Shown: positions 31,359-45,620, numbered from the stretch's first letter. The stretch: 64,000 nucleotides of DNA from Neodontobutis hainanensis (GCA_024349245.1 JALDNG010000008.1:3235501-3299500), one strand, 5' to 3'. Numbers and translations are program-made. Notes: generated from the sequence alone by a model not told the origin.

Positions 31359-34194
31359 TATACTTTAGTATTGTCTTGTTGGGACACATTCAATGAAACT
31401 ATTGTACTATTGACTATTAAATTATTACTCACATTTCTTATTTTACTAAAGTATTAACTAACATGTAGTAAAAAATGAAATCAGATTTCAGTTTTTTTTT
31501 TTTGGCAATCACACATAACATATTTTTGTAAAAATTTTATGTACTTTAAATTATTGTTTTTATTTGTGTAAATAAACTAATCTAAACTAATATTGTTGGT
31601 CAAACACAAAGTTATATCATTTTCTAGTAAAAATCAACTGGATTCACCCTAAAATTGTCAAGGTGTAAAATCCAGGTCGTGATGGTTGTTAATGATGGAG
31701 AGGGAATGGCTGACGGTGATGCAGCAGATTAATAACTACAATATAATGTAGAAAGTGATTCACAAATGCTTTTCCACTTGTAGAAAAGATGTGCTCTGTT
31801 ATACTGAACATGCACATTAAGGAATTCCATTTAATACTATAGCATGTTCACTATCAGGCCCATTTATAAATGAGAACATTTGAGAAAATTAATTGTTATG
31901 ACATTATAATAATAGCATTGTGGATTTTCAAATTGTTTAGTAAGAGTTTTCAGTCCAAACGCCTTTTGTCTCCTGACAACCCAGAGCCATAACAGATCAA
32001 GTAATTAGTATGTAGAAAGGATTAATGGTGTCAGCTTTGTTAAGCTCCAAAAGGGAAAGAAGCAAGGCCTTTGAAATCTTGTGGAAAAACATGAGCAAAA
32101 GAGAGAAACATTAATTATCCCGGAGTCCTATGAATGTGTCAGTTTTTCTTGTAAGAGCAGAATGAGCAGTGTTTCTGACAATCAAAAGGATGGCATTAGG
32201 TAGGAGGACAAGTTTTCAGGGGCCTGGCTTGTATGACAAGACAAGAGTAATTCATCCATTTATGAATAAACCATATTTTACAAAAGCCGGATTGAGGCGG
32301 CAGTCAGTGGTGGTGGCAGCTGGGATGATGAATTATTAGGTATTACCTTAATAAGACCAACAGCGGGACCTAAGCTGATACATGAAACAACTTTGAATAA
32401 ACACATTAGTCAGGATGCTTTTAAGTGCTATTAACATATATCACTGTTGATTTGAAAGTTGTGCCTACATATCATGAGCAGTGCTGCAGATAGGAATACA
32501 CACCCATCTGGAATAATGTATGATCCAGCGTGCCATGAGGGCTTTTTATAATTGTTTGCGCTATGATGGATATACTCGCCAATATTTGCACAGCCAATGT
32601 GGTAATATGCATGTGTTTATACAGGGCCCTATGAAATATTTGCACCGCCTCCTCCTCTGCCTGATATGGTAATATGTGTTATTTTATCTTCTGACAAAAT
32701 GAACAAACAGCCATCGAACAAACAAACAGAGAAACAGAGCGGACAGAGAGGACAAAAGCATGTCAAGCTCAGTCAGAAGTGTGTTCAGTGGCGATGACCT
32801 CCTGTGGTGATGCCTAAATTATTCTATTTAAAGAAATCAAGAGGGGAACTGTGGACTGTTCTACAAGCTGCATATTAAATTTGCCCCACTGTTGTTTATG
32901 ATAACCTCACATTTGATAAATCAATGCGTTTATTTTAAGTATCAAAACTACAGAGACACCCTTTGACATGAACTATAACAGTGTTTCCCAAACTTTTGTT
33001 GTGAGGACTAATAAAATGCCAAATTAGTTTTGTGTCAAAAACTTTATGACATTAACAAATGAACAAAAATGAATCTTGACATCTCTTAGTTCCAAAAATG
33101 TTTTAATAGTTGGCTCATTTTGAATAAACAACATTATGATAGAGTCAAAGAAATCTCAAAGCATGATGTCCACTGTGTCCCTTCAGCAAAGAGCTATTGC
33201 CGATCCATATATGGTCCAAACCACTTGGAGAAGGAGCACTTAAGCGTTACTAAAACTCCTTTAAATGTAGATAACTGAGTTTGGAGTACATACAATTACT
33301 ATGTAGTTACAGTAAGCTTTCCCAAAGACCTTACATTTTTTTTTTTTTTTTTTTTGTGAACAGACAACAAATAAATGTTGCTCTAAGTTTATTCTGTACA
33401 AACAAGCCAAGCCAAAAGAATGAGAGTAAAGAGCTGTAAAAACACATTTAGAAGCAAGTCTCTTATAGTGAAGCAGAAGTTATATTCCTATAAATGTCTC
33501 AAATGAAATCAGAGACACGTTAAAAAAAAAAAAAAAAAGAATAGCAAGAATACTCAAATAGACTACAATAGATTACACAACACTACATATGCAAAATTCA
33601 GTGGTTCAGTTTAAATGACGCCTAATTTACATTTTTGTAGCGCACCAGACTTTTTGAGATAGATCTAAGTCGGGTGTATTTCTATGGTATGTCCCCTAAA
33701 TGAGCGAGTTACAAGGCATTCGAAAGTAATTACAGTAAAAATACATTTTAATAATAAGCAATGTACCATGAGAAATATGTATAAAATAGCTTGACAATAA
33801 TAATAGTTGTAATACTGCTTGTCCCTCATCTCGTTCTACTATGAGATGTAATGTCTCTTTGCTTCACACACTGTAAGGGATCAAAATAGATATCACAGAG
33901 TAAGAAAAAGCTTTCCATACAAATCCAACTGTAGAAACATTATACTAAGTTCTTGCTAAAGGTAAAGTCCCCAAAAAGCCAAAGTGGAAAATGAAATGCA
34001 CTTTTTCAATCTTTTTTTCACTGCCTTTCGATACGTGACTATTATAAAATGACAGCAGTTATTACGTCCTATCATGAGAGAGCAGAGGCCGGATGTGGGA
34101 CAGTTGGGTAAAGACATACAGATATCCTATTTGACGTACACATCCTAAATACAGCTTTACATGGTTTTAATCTACGCCGCAGTTTTATGCCAGG
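31359..34194. other. Intergenic region and nlgn3 3' UTR
   Basis: No coding exon was found. The right part, at least several hundred bases, must be the nlgn3 3' UTR, transcribed leftwards. Homopolymers lie at 33,338-33,355 (T) and 33,521-33,538 (A). A hAT-like terminus (cagtgtttcccaaacttttg) starts at 32,979, but no partner end was found. Confidence 0.5.
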
Positions 34195-37100
34195 TTATAC
34201 CCGCGTGGTGGAGTGGGTGCTGGGCAGACCCGCAGAGCTGTACCCGGCGGGGAACGTGCTGTAGGGGCTCATGTTGGACAGGCCCATGAGGGAGTTGGGA
34301 ATCATGGTGATGTTATTTGGCGTCATCAGCGGGATGTCGTCAGGCGAGCGCCGCTGACCGAGCGAGTAGTCCAGGCTGGGGGACACGTGAAGCGGATTGT
34401 GCAGGGCTTCACACTGGTTTCTCTGCTGGGACGACAAGGTCTCGTCGACGGTGTTGGTGTGGCTCACGTTGTTACCTTTGCTGTCGCGCTGGGGACTGGG
34501 CTGCTGGGATGTGTCCTGACGACTGCGCTTGTCCTTGCGGTAGTACAGAGCGGCGAAGGCAAGGACGTTGAGGAAAAGCAAGGACGCCCCGACGGCAATA
34601 GTCACGCTGAGCTCCGTGGAGTAATCTCTGGGGTTGGGCATGATCAGTGGGCCCATCTCCCTCCCGCCTTCACCGTTGTGGGACGTGGACACAGGAGGAC
34701 GACCCGTGATGCCGGACCTTTTGCCGTTGGACTGTGTGGGGTCCAGTGGGGTGACCTTTGTGGTGGTAGAGGAGTAGTGGAACATGTCGTGGAGGTTGTA
34801 AAGGTGCGGGACCAGGTGTTTCCAGAAGGCCACCTTGGTAGCGCGATAGTGGTCCCGGATACGAGGCTTTAACCCAATGTGTAAGTAAAACTGGTCATAG
34901 GGGTCATACTTGGACCAGGCCACTTCCTCAAAGCGGTTGGCCTTGGTGTGGATGAACTTGGTGTCCTGTGGAACTGGCTTGTTTGGATCCCTATGAACAG
35001 ACAACAAGGGTTAAGATGTGTAAAAATATATACTGACACTTTAAATTCTATGAGAGACAACAAAATAATAAGTAGCTATATAAGCTTTGGGAGAATCAAG
35101 GGTCGGAGCAAAGCAATATCACTGTGTCTCCTCAAGGACTCAGCGTTCTCTTATGCCTCAACCAACATCACAGTGACCAGTATTCTGCCACCACTTTCTA
35201 TTGTCACCACTAAAAACTATTCATTTCAACAGAAATCTTTGCTTCTGTGCTTAATATAGGCCAAAAAATATGATTTATTAGATTATTACAGGAATAGTGC
35301 AGGTCAAATTGTTAACATTATAACAACAAATGAGTTAGTTGTGAAAAAAGCAAGACCTCTCTGTAGTTTGTGATTGGAGACCAGTTTCAACTCTATATAG
35401 TCTATAATAAATGGCTCTTTGACACTTGGCTTGACTTTTCAATTGTAGCAGAGGATTAGAGCTGCTTTTGTTGATATTTTCCCACTGAATATTTAATCCC
35501 AGCTTTTGGTTCCTTTAAATAATTGGGTGCATAATTAAAATTTTAAAAGACTAAAGATTAAATTCCCTTCTACTTCTTCTCATAAACATTGTGCAAATTG
35601 CCCAGAAGTAACTTAGAGTCACAGAGGTTTAATAGGTTTCTCTAAGTGCTACTTAGTCTGTGTCCTTTTAAAATTTATGCAAGTCCTTGTAAATGGTATA
35701 AGTTCATGATGCATTGCATTTGTAAAACAAGTTATATGCATCAATCCCACTCTGAGGAAACCAGCACAATGTAAATCTAAGCGTTAATGTAATTGTAAAT
35801 ATAATATTGAACTGATGCTCCTAAAAAACATTGTGTAAGCAGCTCTTTGCATATGGTAAGGTAAAAAATACCTTACTGAAGTGTTTGTGCCTTAATAATA
35901 AACTTTTTTATGTTAAAGAAGTTTCATAAAAAGAACTAATTACTAGAACCTGAAGCACCACTTCTCGTGTGGGTTTTTGTGAACCAAAGGGAAAAGGGGA
36001 GATAAGGCTGAGGGGAGTGACAGTGTGAGTTCAGGCTGCTCTTAATTAGGAGCAGTACTTTGGGGTGAGGCTTGTAGTCTTTTAATCCGGGTAATAAAAG
36101 GAGGGTAAGTTCGAGTTGGGACAGCTCAAAAAAAAGAGGCCTGCTCTAGTCAGGTCAGATTTTATACGCCAATAAAGCCACCATATTTAATACAGGACAT
36201 AAGTCATACTCAAAAATGGGTTATGCTCACCCGCTCTTGGCGAAGTTGGTCCAGTATGTCATGACCACAGCACTAAGCATGATGTCGTTGCGGGAGAAGT
36301 TGCAGGGGAACAGATCTGTGGGGCCCACCATTGGGATTCCAAACACATAAGGCACCTCATCCCCGTGGGCCGAGTCTGACCACACGGGCTTCATCAGGCT
36401 CTGACAATGGTGGTAAAAAGCGTAGAAGTATGTGGGCGAGCCGTAGCGAGCGTGGAGATCAGCCGTCACCACAGAGGGCTCCACCCACTGGTGATCGGTG
36501 AAGAGCGCCACCAGAGTCTTCCTCCTGGTCTCGGGGTTGTCTTTGTCGGCCCAGTCTGTGTACATGAATTTAATAGTCTCCCTCAGTGTGTCCTTCCCTT
36601 CCGGATAACCATACAAACTGTCCACAAAGTTTGACACAGCATAGTCAAAGTCGCCACCAGATACACCGTCCTCTAAGTCCATCACGGTCTCCACAAACCG
36701 CAGTCCCTCTCCCTGATTCACCCCCAGCATGATGTCGTAGTTTAGGAACTCCCCCTGCTCCATAAGGATCTCAGGGTCATCCGGGATCACGTCTCCATCA
36801 ATGACAGGGCCAAATGCTACGCGGTACTTGGCCGGCTGGATGTCTTGCTCCACCAGCTCTTTAGCGCTCTTCTTCTGCAGACATGCGACCATGTCCACCG
36901 TGTCCAGGACGTTGCAGCCCACCCTCTCGGCCAGCATGCGTGTGTACTTCACTGGCTGGTAGTTGACAGCCCAGCTGGACAGGGCTGAGCCACTTTGGAT
37001 GATGGCTCTGTGGAACAAACCTGGGACAAAATACAGGTATGTAAAAGAGCAGTTGTTAGTGTGTCAGAAGTTTACACTGTGGCCTCCAAGCCCAGGAGAC

Positions 37101-40100
37101 CAAGCCACCACAAGGTAATATCACACATTTAGATTTGCTTAAATATTGAGCTATGAATATTTATTAAAGAGCACAATTAAAATGTGGGCACAGATTTTCT
37201 GACCGAGGGTGTTGAATTATTAATGGCCATCTATGCATCCTTTTACATACAGACTATAAGACCTAATGCTCAGTTCATCTAGTGTTGTTGTTGGGCAATC
37301 CCAAACATGTCCCATTAACGATAGAAATGAAGGCATCTGTGCAGTTAATCTTTGTTTTCGCAGATGACTGACAAGGAGGAGTATCACCCTAAAACCTCAT
37401 CTAATAGATGATGATATTGTAAAGGCTCTGTTTGGCCTGTGTTTGCTTTGTTTCTATGGTTAAGACAGACATGGTATTGCACAGTTATGATGATTTTCTG
37501 GACAATACCTGGTCTAATTTGAAAGATCTGACTTAACTTGTGCTGTCCAGTGTTCATTAACCAATCTGGGTCACATTTGAGAATACCAAAACAGTGTAGC
37601 AGTCTGAACGTAAGCTTTTTACATGGCATATAATAATTAAAAGCTCTAATTTCTATTCCCCTTTTATGAAGTTGAAGGTATCTAATCCAAAAGAGCTGCC
37701 ACACAGTTCTCTCCCTCATCAATAATCTTAACTAAATCCAAAGGTTGATGCTGCACTAATCTTAGCGAACATGTGATGGAGTCTGAATATACATTAGGGA
37801 GGGGCTGCCAACTGCTTTGGTGAGGCAAAGCTGCTCAGTAAAGCAGCTGGGAGAGAGAAAAAGCTGGTAATGGGATGCCGCGCCTCTTCCTTCGTTAGTA
37901 TAATGATATGAAAAGTGACAAAGAACTGCCTGTTTTCACTTGATCCTCTTATTGGATTGGAGTGCCAGAATGAATCACTAGATATTAGGTAAAAACATGA
38001 GCCTGTCGGTGGATAGGGATCAATTTGCAGCCTTGTTTTAATAACAAAGCACTAAAACAAGGCTCCCTCCACCACACATTCACACAAAAATGTAAGACTG
38101 GTTATTTCTGTGTCTAACGAGATGAAGTCGACAGTGGGTTCAACAAGCTAAATGTTCCGTACCCTGGTCACTGAGTGTTAATACAGTAAACACAAAGCTC
38201 CTTGCTTTGTTTAAGTAGCCCCTCACCTCTCTCTCCAGGGATTTAGTATCTCCGACCTAAAAATGACAAGTGAGTGTAACAAAAATACTCTCTACTGCTG
38301 AGGTTAAGGCATATCAGTCGCTGGGAAAAAAAAGAGTGAGGACAGTGTCGCTTTCTCCCCACTTCTCTGTCATTTATTTTACATTTTAGGGCAGCTAGCG
38401 AGCTAGTCGACTTCAAAGACAGCCCGAGGTCTTTGTGCCGAGTAAGGGCATCAAATACAGAATGCACAAAAGCAGAAGCTGCATGCAAGGCCCAGAATTG
38501 ATAAAACACATGCTTTTTTGCCCTGGCTCTGATTTTGTCCTGTATCAATAGAGAAACTAGGGCAATATCACAGAAAGATAAGAGGGTCCTATTCTCAGAG
38601 GACCACCTTCATTAAACTATGCAGCTTTGAGCTCGGTTTTTACCAAGAGGCATATTTAAAGTTTTAGGTTTTCTAGTTACATAATACACACTGGAAATAA
38701 ATAGAATTAAAAGAGTTGATCATCCAGGTGACCATGACAACCAGCTAAAAACCTTATAATGCAAACTATGCTTGGTCAAAAGGGCTGCACAAAGCTTTGT
38801 GATTGCTGCAGTGTGAACAAAACACAGACAACCTGCTTTGCTCGACCTTACCCTCTGAGTGGTGGGACAGTGTGAGCAGACTGACACAAGAAGCACCAAT
38901 CCCAGATCCGAACACGGTAATACGATTTGGGTCTCCTCCAAAATAACCAATGTTTTTGCTGATCCAACGCAGAGCCTGAATCTGGTCCAGAAGTCCATAG
39001 TTCCCTTTAGCCGCCTGGTCACCCGTACTGAGGAAGCCTGTTGTATACAGACACACACAAACACACACACAACAGATGACATATAGTGTGTGGAAGAGCT
39101 GCAGTGTGAGTCACAGCTTTGATCTAAAGTTGTAGCTCAGCAGGACATCTGAATTAAGTGACACAATTCATCCTCAGGTGCAAAATATGTCTGTGCTATC
39201 TCCCACAGTGCCTTGACAACTTTAGTCAACTCCATGTTATAGTTTCCACTAGTGTGGCCCTCAGGGAACTCTCCTGACTACAACCTTTTTGCAACAGCAG
39301 AGCACACATGTATAGATGAATAAATCTTTGCTTGTAGCTGATGAATTTCATATAAATACACAGAGGTCACAGGTGCTTCTCCATTTAATTGTATTCCCTT
39401 GTCTACTCTCGTTCTGCTTGTGAATCTTTAATGAGAAGAGAAACAAAATAGATCTGACCTTGCTTTGTGAATGCTGCATCCCATTTTGTACAATATTTAA
39501 ATTTTATTTCCAGAATGACAATAGCTGATACTAAAAAGATTAGATAAATCCATCTAAAGAGAAGATAAATTGTGTTTTTTAAAGTGAGTGTGCAACAAGG
39601 ACGACGTGTGCTAAGTATCTGCATCGCTTTTCATTCAGGGGATGACATTCTTATGCAAATCAAGCCACACAATGGTACAAAGATATTTTACCTATATTGA
39701 GTCAGCCATATTTCTCTCAAGAATCTTTGTTTTATGACCCCCGCAAAAAAAAAACAAGTGGCAATTAATGGCGATTATATTTTATCTCCTCACTAAAAGC
39801 CCCATTTGAAACACCATTAAAAAGATAGCACACAGTGGCATCACCTAATATGCCGATCCTGTAGTTGAGCGTGACGACGACCACATTCCCGTAACTGGCC
39901 AGGACGCTGCCATCCATCATGTTCCCCGTGCCCTCCATATAGGAGCCTCCGTGGATGTAGACCATCACCGGCCGCGCTTCCGAGTCCCTTATATCTGCAA
40001 CGTCAACACACACACACGCGTGCTGAGCAAACAACTGCAGCAGCTACAGAAATGAAATGGAGAATTAATAAGGCACAAAAGTTTATATCCCCAGTGTAAA

Positions 40101-42432
40101 GTATATGGGCTGTTTTTTACAAAGGTGTTTTACAGCTAGAGGTGATGCATGCCTATGGTTTGGAAGCTGTAATGACAAAAGAGAAGTACACGCTGACAAA
40201 AGGCTGTGCAAAATAAATGGACTGATATATTTCACAGCTATTTTTACACCCCATAAACCAAATACATTTGAATGTGCAGTTTATCATATTTGGGCTGTGC
40301 TCTTCATCATAAATCTCTGGATTAAAAATTCAAGCAGAGAAATGTCTGATCTCGGCTCAGATTAAGACCGCACTTGCATCTGGCAGCTCGACTCATTACT
40401 CGCACATGTAAAGTGTGTATGTGAAAGCTCAGCTGATCCTCGCTCACAACACGAGTTTTGAACGCTAAAATAGAAGCATCAGGAGGAATCACTGTTGCAC
40501 AAGTCCTCCTTAATGTTTTGTCACCATCTAGACAACAAATACCTTCAGATATATGAGTCTCCGTGTGTGAGAAGGACGTCCCCTTTTTCTTGTGCTGTCC
40601 TGCTGCAAATCAAAAAAAAGAAGACAAATTCGTTGACTGTATCTTTAAACAAGTACAAAAGGGGAAATATATAGGCTACTGTACATTCAGGACATGAGGC
40701 AAAGTGTGTTGTGAATAGGAGCTTCTCCACAACAAATCATCAATTGGTTTATCGTTTGTGCGCTATATTGATTTGTCTGTCTTTACTTTGACTTGGGTTT
40801 AATTCATATGAGTGCTGACAGAACTATAACACTTGAGATCTGTTTGTTTAGATTTGTGTAATGCATAAGAATACATGATTAAAAGAAATCAAGCACATAG
40901 AAATAGTATGCTACTGATGGTGTGACCTGTTTGCATTGTGAGTGAGGCATACTTTACATACACTTAGGTATTAAAACTGGGCTGCACCATTTTGGGCCTC
41001 TATCTCTCAAGCTGCCTGTTTATTTGTTGTTGCTGCACTACCACAGAGAAGCCTGTGCAAGAGTGGAGCGGCACATCCAGAATCTCTGCAACTTTGAACG
41101 CTGTATGGCTTTTTATTTTATTTTTCTGACACTGAACGGTGATGATGGAGGGAATACATCTTCAGAAAGCATGTTTAATTGGCGCACTGAAGTAACCTGA
41201 ATCCCAGAAAGATGTTTGTCGCTGCACTAGATTAGCATTGTGGCACTAATCTCCGCAGACATACAAAATGTTCTCCTGCTGATTCACTTCACCCGTTTAT
41301 TAGAGACAAGAAAATGAGATGGCTTTTCAGTGTGTCTTTCCTTTTTATCACTATCTCCCTGTTCTTGTTTTCTGTCTCCTATTTAACAAGTCCAAAAATA
41401 TATACGAGAATGAGGAGTGAGGGGGATTCAGCGAGCGATAGACAGGCGTTGACTCTTGTACCTTGCTAATTGGCCCCCAACAGACGCACTGTCTGGAGCG
41501 CACCCCTCACTGCAACTGTAGAAACCTCTGATTTAATAAAACATGAAGGAATTGTAATTTAGGGTATGTAATACACAACACAAAACTCTGGCACCAAGCT
41601 TTAATAGCCCTCTTAAAATGGTGATTCTTTATAATTACCTTTGATACAAAAAAGTGATTCAAAACAAATATGCTTGTCTCATCACTTTAAAAGCACTAAA
41701 TTATTGCTTAGTTTACATGCATCGATAGTTGAGCAACACCTTACCTCAGCAACATTTCTTATAGATGCTGAAGCTTCCTTTTACTCTATCAGTGGCTTCG
41801 GTTACCACGACAACGTGTATTAATAATTACCCGCGAGCAGATTGTTGTTCAGTGGGATATGACTGAGATGACACTGCGTCTGATGGTAAATCAGCCACAG
41901 CAGAGATGACCGCGCTGCTTTATGGTGACATAATGATCAATGGACACTCACCGTCCTCTGTGGGCGCATAGATGTTAAGATACAAACAGTCTTCACTTTG
42001 GTCCTGGATATAGGTAGCTACTATGTCCAGGTTGTAGGTAAACCATATGGGCATCATAATCTCCGGCACTGTGTTGTGGATGTTCTGCGGACAAACCGGC
42101 ATGAAGTGTGTGGCGTTCTTAATGCCCGACCACGAGGAGGGCTGCTCTGGAGGCATGAAGCGCTTCTCCCCGACAGGAGGGGCAGCATAGGGGACGCCCA
42201 GATACTGGTCAACTGGCCTGAGAACCTCACTGGGCACTGGTACCCTCAGGCCACGCAGCTTCCCAAACTGTGTGGTCACTGTGGGATAGAACTTCTGGCT
42301 CGTGGCCTTGGTGAACGACCAGCAGGAGCATAATATCCACCAGAGAAGAGCGCAGTGGGTGATAGTTACAGTCCCGTGTGGATGGGGCAGGTGTGCAGGC
42401 AACAGATGGTCTCGAAAGGTAGCCAGCCACAT
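34195..42432 (-). CDS. nlgn3: Neuroligin 3
   Basis: Six coding exons join in phase to 820 aa: 42432-41952, 40602-40543, 39994-39845, 39037-38852, 37020-36231, 34990-34195. Start MWLATFRDHL (ACC before ATG) precedes a hydrophobic signal segment (about 25-38). Then comes the cholinesterase-like domain, TM segment 683-706, and a cytoplasmic tail with the IPNSL-type gephyrin-binding region and the PDZ ligand HSTTRV. The nucleophile elbow reads GSGIGAS, with Gly for the catalytic Ser, as in all neuroligins: adhesion, not hydrolysis. Known: a postsynaptic partner of neurexins. VCPQNIH.TVPE and LDIVATYIQ identify NLGN3 rather than 1, 2 or 4. The 60-nt exon is a cassette at splice site A; skipping it keeps the frame (800 aa). 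No splice-site-B insert is present. The nlgn3a/b paralogue was not resolved. Confidence 0.95.
40543..40602 (-). other. nlgn3: nlgn3 cassette exon at splice site A
   Basis: Exactly 60 nt, flanked by a TTTGCAG acceptor and a GTATTT donor. It encodes a 20-residue insert beginning AGQHKKKG and rich in His, Thr and Ser, placed just before DIRDSEARPVMVY, as inserts are in mammalian neuroligins. Length and position fit the known A-type inserts, which modulate neurexin choice. The sequence differs from the mammalian versions I recall. Confidence 0.75.
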
Positions 42433-45400
42433 GGTCAGGGCAATATGGTGCCCTCGGACAACACAGAATGTAGTGCCCACTCAGCCGCTCTGCACTGGTC
42501 TGGTCAAACAAGCATCACTTAATGTATCCTTTATTAAATCCAAATGCTCCACTCGCTGCACACTTTTCATTGCAGTACATTCAGATCTGAAAGAGAAAAA
42601 TAAAGGTACATTAAAAGCAGCATATTGTAAGACCAGAAGTAAGTGTTAAGTACATATTTTCTACACTTCTGTTTAAAACTATAACTTTTTGGAACAAACT
42701 GACAAATAGTTAATGTGTACAGTTCTGAATCTTAATTAACTGAAATAGGAAGGACAAATGCTTTGTGCCACTGTGATACCAGAGTGATATTTTGAAAGGA
42801 TCCTAAGATAAAAGGTGTTATAGCAGCTGTTTTTCTCTCCATGTAAAAGCATTGAAGAGCAACAGAAAGCTTTAATATGTATGAGACAGATAAGAAGGGA
42901 CCTCCCCAGAAATGAAACTTAATTGTGATGCTCTAAAGTCCAATATATTACACAAACAGCCCATTATGTATAGGGGGCATTTGATTGTTGTTGTGTTTGC
43001 AGAGACTGTTGTCTGCTAAATAAAGGATATACATAATGAACAAAAACGTCTAAGGGGACCACGCTTCAAAGTCATCTCATAAACCAGAGTAATTGCAGGT
43101 TAATTGAGAAACTTGAGGCAGTTGAAGAAAGACCTTTTGAGTACAGTTTGGAACAAAATAACATTTTACTGGCTGTACCATCCATCTTTGATCTTTTTTT
43201 CCCGCATACTCAGACAAATAGTCAGAGTGTCCTTAAACACTGCACAATTTCCTTAGGGACAAATGTATCTTTCCATTGAGAAACTGATAAATATCTGAGC
43301 TGTTTCTCTTGAAACTGCAGCCACCTGTTTTTACTTTTTCACCCTAAATGTTTTTTCTGCTTCATTAGATGCCCTTGCTTTGGCAAACACAATATCTCAG
43401 TCCTTAATCACACGCACACTGAGTTAAATGATTCTAAATAAAGCATCAGATGTGAGCTCACCCATGGAGAACACTGCAAACTAGATTGCATTTTTTTCAA
43501 TTACCTACAATGTAAAACACATTGTACTCACAGGTACTGCTTGACATCTGGCTCTCACTTTCTCTCACTCCGGCTCATCAATGAACAAAGCAAAACAAGC
43601 TTGTTAACCTAATCAAATTTATTGACGAGTGGTGTCTCAAGCATTGCCAAAGAATCCCTCTAAAGAGCTCTGTTTATATCCAAAGAGGCACATATCTGTT
43701 TAAATGAGAGGCTATTTATTTTTTAAAGAGCCCTGCAATATTAGCACACATCTACTGTCCTTCATGTGCAGACGAACGTTACTTCAATACTGCATCTTTG
43801 TCTTCTTTGCATTAATTAACACTTATAAAAAATCTTCCTAAAAGAAGGACGGGCCTTGTTGCACGGCCTATCTATTATGTGACAATGATGTACAGCTCCT
43901 TAGACATTAAAATAGAAAAGATAGAGAACCTGATTTTTTCGTAGATCAGGGCATATTCGCTGGTTTGAAAGTGACACTGATAATAAATCATCTGGCTTCC
44001 ATTTGGTGGCTTTTAAAAAATAAAATATAAAATAAAAAAACATCCCTGTTCAGAAAAAAATGTGCTGTGAAATTGTTACATTTATCAAATTAGCCAGATG
44101 CAAACTTTACTGGTCACATTTAGTTATACCGTTCCCTGGCTTAACAAGCAACTCAAGCAGAAAGAGAAATAAAAAAACAAAAAATAACTGCCAAGGCTGC
44201 TGAAGATCAAAGAGGTGATATGAATTCTTAAAAGGAGCAGCCTTTTCATTTTAAAAAGGACATGAATTTGTTATATTTTCTTCAACACAACTGCGGCCAT
44301 GGGTAGATAGCTGTAACAAAGCTGGGACACTTTCATTGTTAGCTGCTCTCAATATACTTTGATATGGTTTCCACTGATGCAGGCTGTTAAACTAGAACGT
44401 GACCTTCTCTTTTAAGTGTGTTAGTATAACTATGAACTATGTGCACTGGGCTCTAAAGCAGACCTTTTCCTACTTACATCTGCTGTGGGACAGATGCGGA
44501 TAAAAGCTTTATGGCTCATACCAAATGGGGCACATAATTAAAGTAAGCCTCCGTGATAAACTGCAAGTTTTTGGGGTACTTTTGCTTGGCGGTGCGTGCT
44601 ATGTCTGCATGTGTCTAAATCTAAACAAACTGAGATTTAACTGATGTCTTTCACTGCCTATGCATGAGATTTTCTGACACTAATTGTTCAGTTTTGATTT
44701 GGCAGATTGGGTGACACTTAAATGTGCATTGAAATAAATGTTATCATGTTTTACTCCCACAAGCTGCAGCACTGACAGCCACACAATTCAGCACTAATTC
44801 AGCACTAATAAAAATCTCTGGGACAACATCTTATCGATTGGGCTGTGCTTGCCTGGGGGCCCTTAACATGAGAGCATTAGAGAAGGAGCCTACATGTCAC
44901 AGCAGCAGTGGTCTCCCTGTGCCCTTGTAATATCCCAACCGTAGTATAGTGGACTCCTAACATCAGCCCTATTTAGTAATAAAGTAACAAAGAAAAGATT
45001 ACAGGTAGCATGCAGAACAGAAATCGTCTGAAAGTGGATTCAAATGTGACCGAGTCTCAATGTGGAAAGCAAGCCACAGCCCAGATAGCATCGACAAGCT
45101 GCTGTAGTGTAGCCCATGTATGCGCTGCTCACGTTGCCACAGATGCCTGTTTAATTTGGGTCTAGGACGGCGGGATAATAAGGGGAAATAGGGGGAAATA
45201 GCGATCCCACAAAAGAATCACATAAAAACGGCGCGCTGCCTTTACAGTAATGGTTCAAAGTGGAACAATTAGCTCCAGTGCCTGTGATCAATCTGCAGAT
45301 ATTCGTCCCACGGTACAAACAGAACGATTAGGGGAACTCACCTGCTTTTACAGAAGCCCATACGCGCTCCGTGTCGAGATTTCCTCCATAGCATGCCCGT

Positions 45401-45620
45401 CACTTTCCATCTAGCACGGAAGGTGTGCGTGCGCAATATCTCCGCGGTTTCACTACCAAACAGATCTTTACTCTTATCTCCTGCTTTGCACAGTCTGTGT
45501 GCTTTGCGCATTCACGACGCCAAGGTCAGGAACGCCAACGGTTTTAATGGAGCGCCCACCATAGAGATCTCTCTACGGCGCCCACTGCCAGCGCGTTACT
45601 AGGCAACCACCGGGATACGC
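42433..45620 (-). promoter_or_regulatory. nlgn3: nlgn3 5' UTR, first intron, non-coding exon 1 and promoter
   Basis: The first coding exon extends upstream to an acceptor at 42,587-42,588 (TTTTTCTCTTTCAG on the minus strand). A matching donor, GCAG followed by GTGAGT, lies at 45,341-45,340, so a non-coding exon ends at 45,342 and the intron spans about 2.75 kb. The region 45,380-45,620 is comparatively GC-rich and probably holds the promoter. An RFX-type X-box (GTTACTAGGCAAC) is at 45,595-45,607. No exon is seen inside the intron. Confidence 0.5.

Noticed and set aside
34213..34872. 219-codon plus-strand frame
   Set aside because: Antisense shadow of the GC-rich nlgn3 last exon; no motifs.
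42433..42480. Longer neuroligin start at 42,480
   Set aside because: The codon there is GTG, not ATG; the ATG at 42,432 has a good context and fits the signal peptide.
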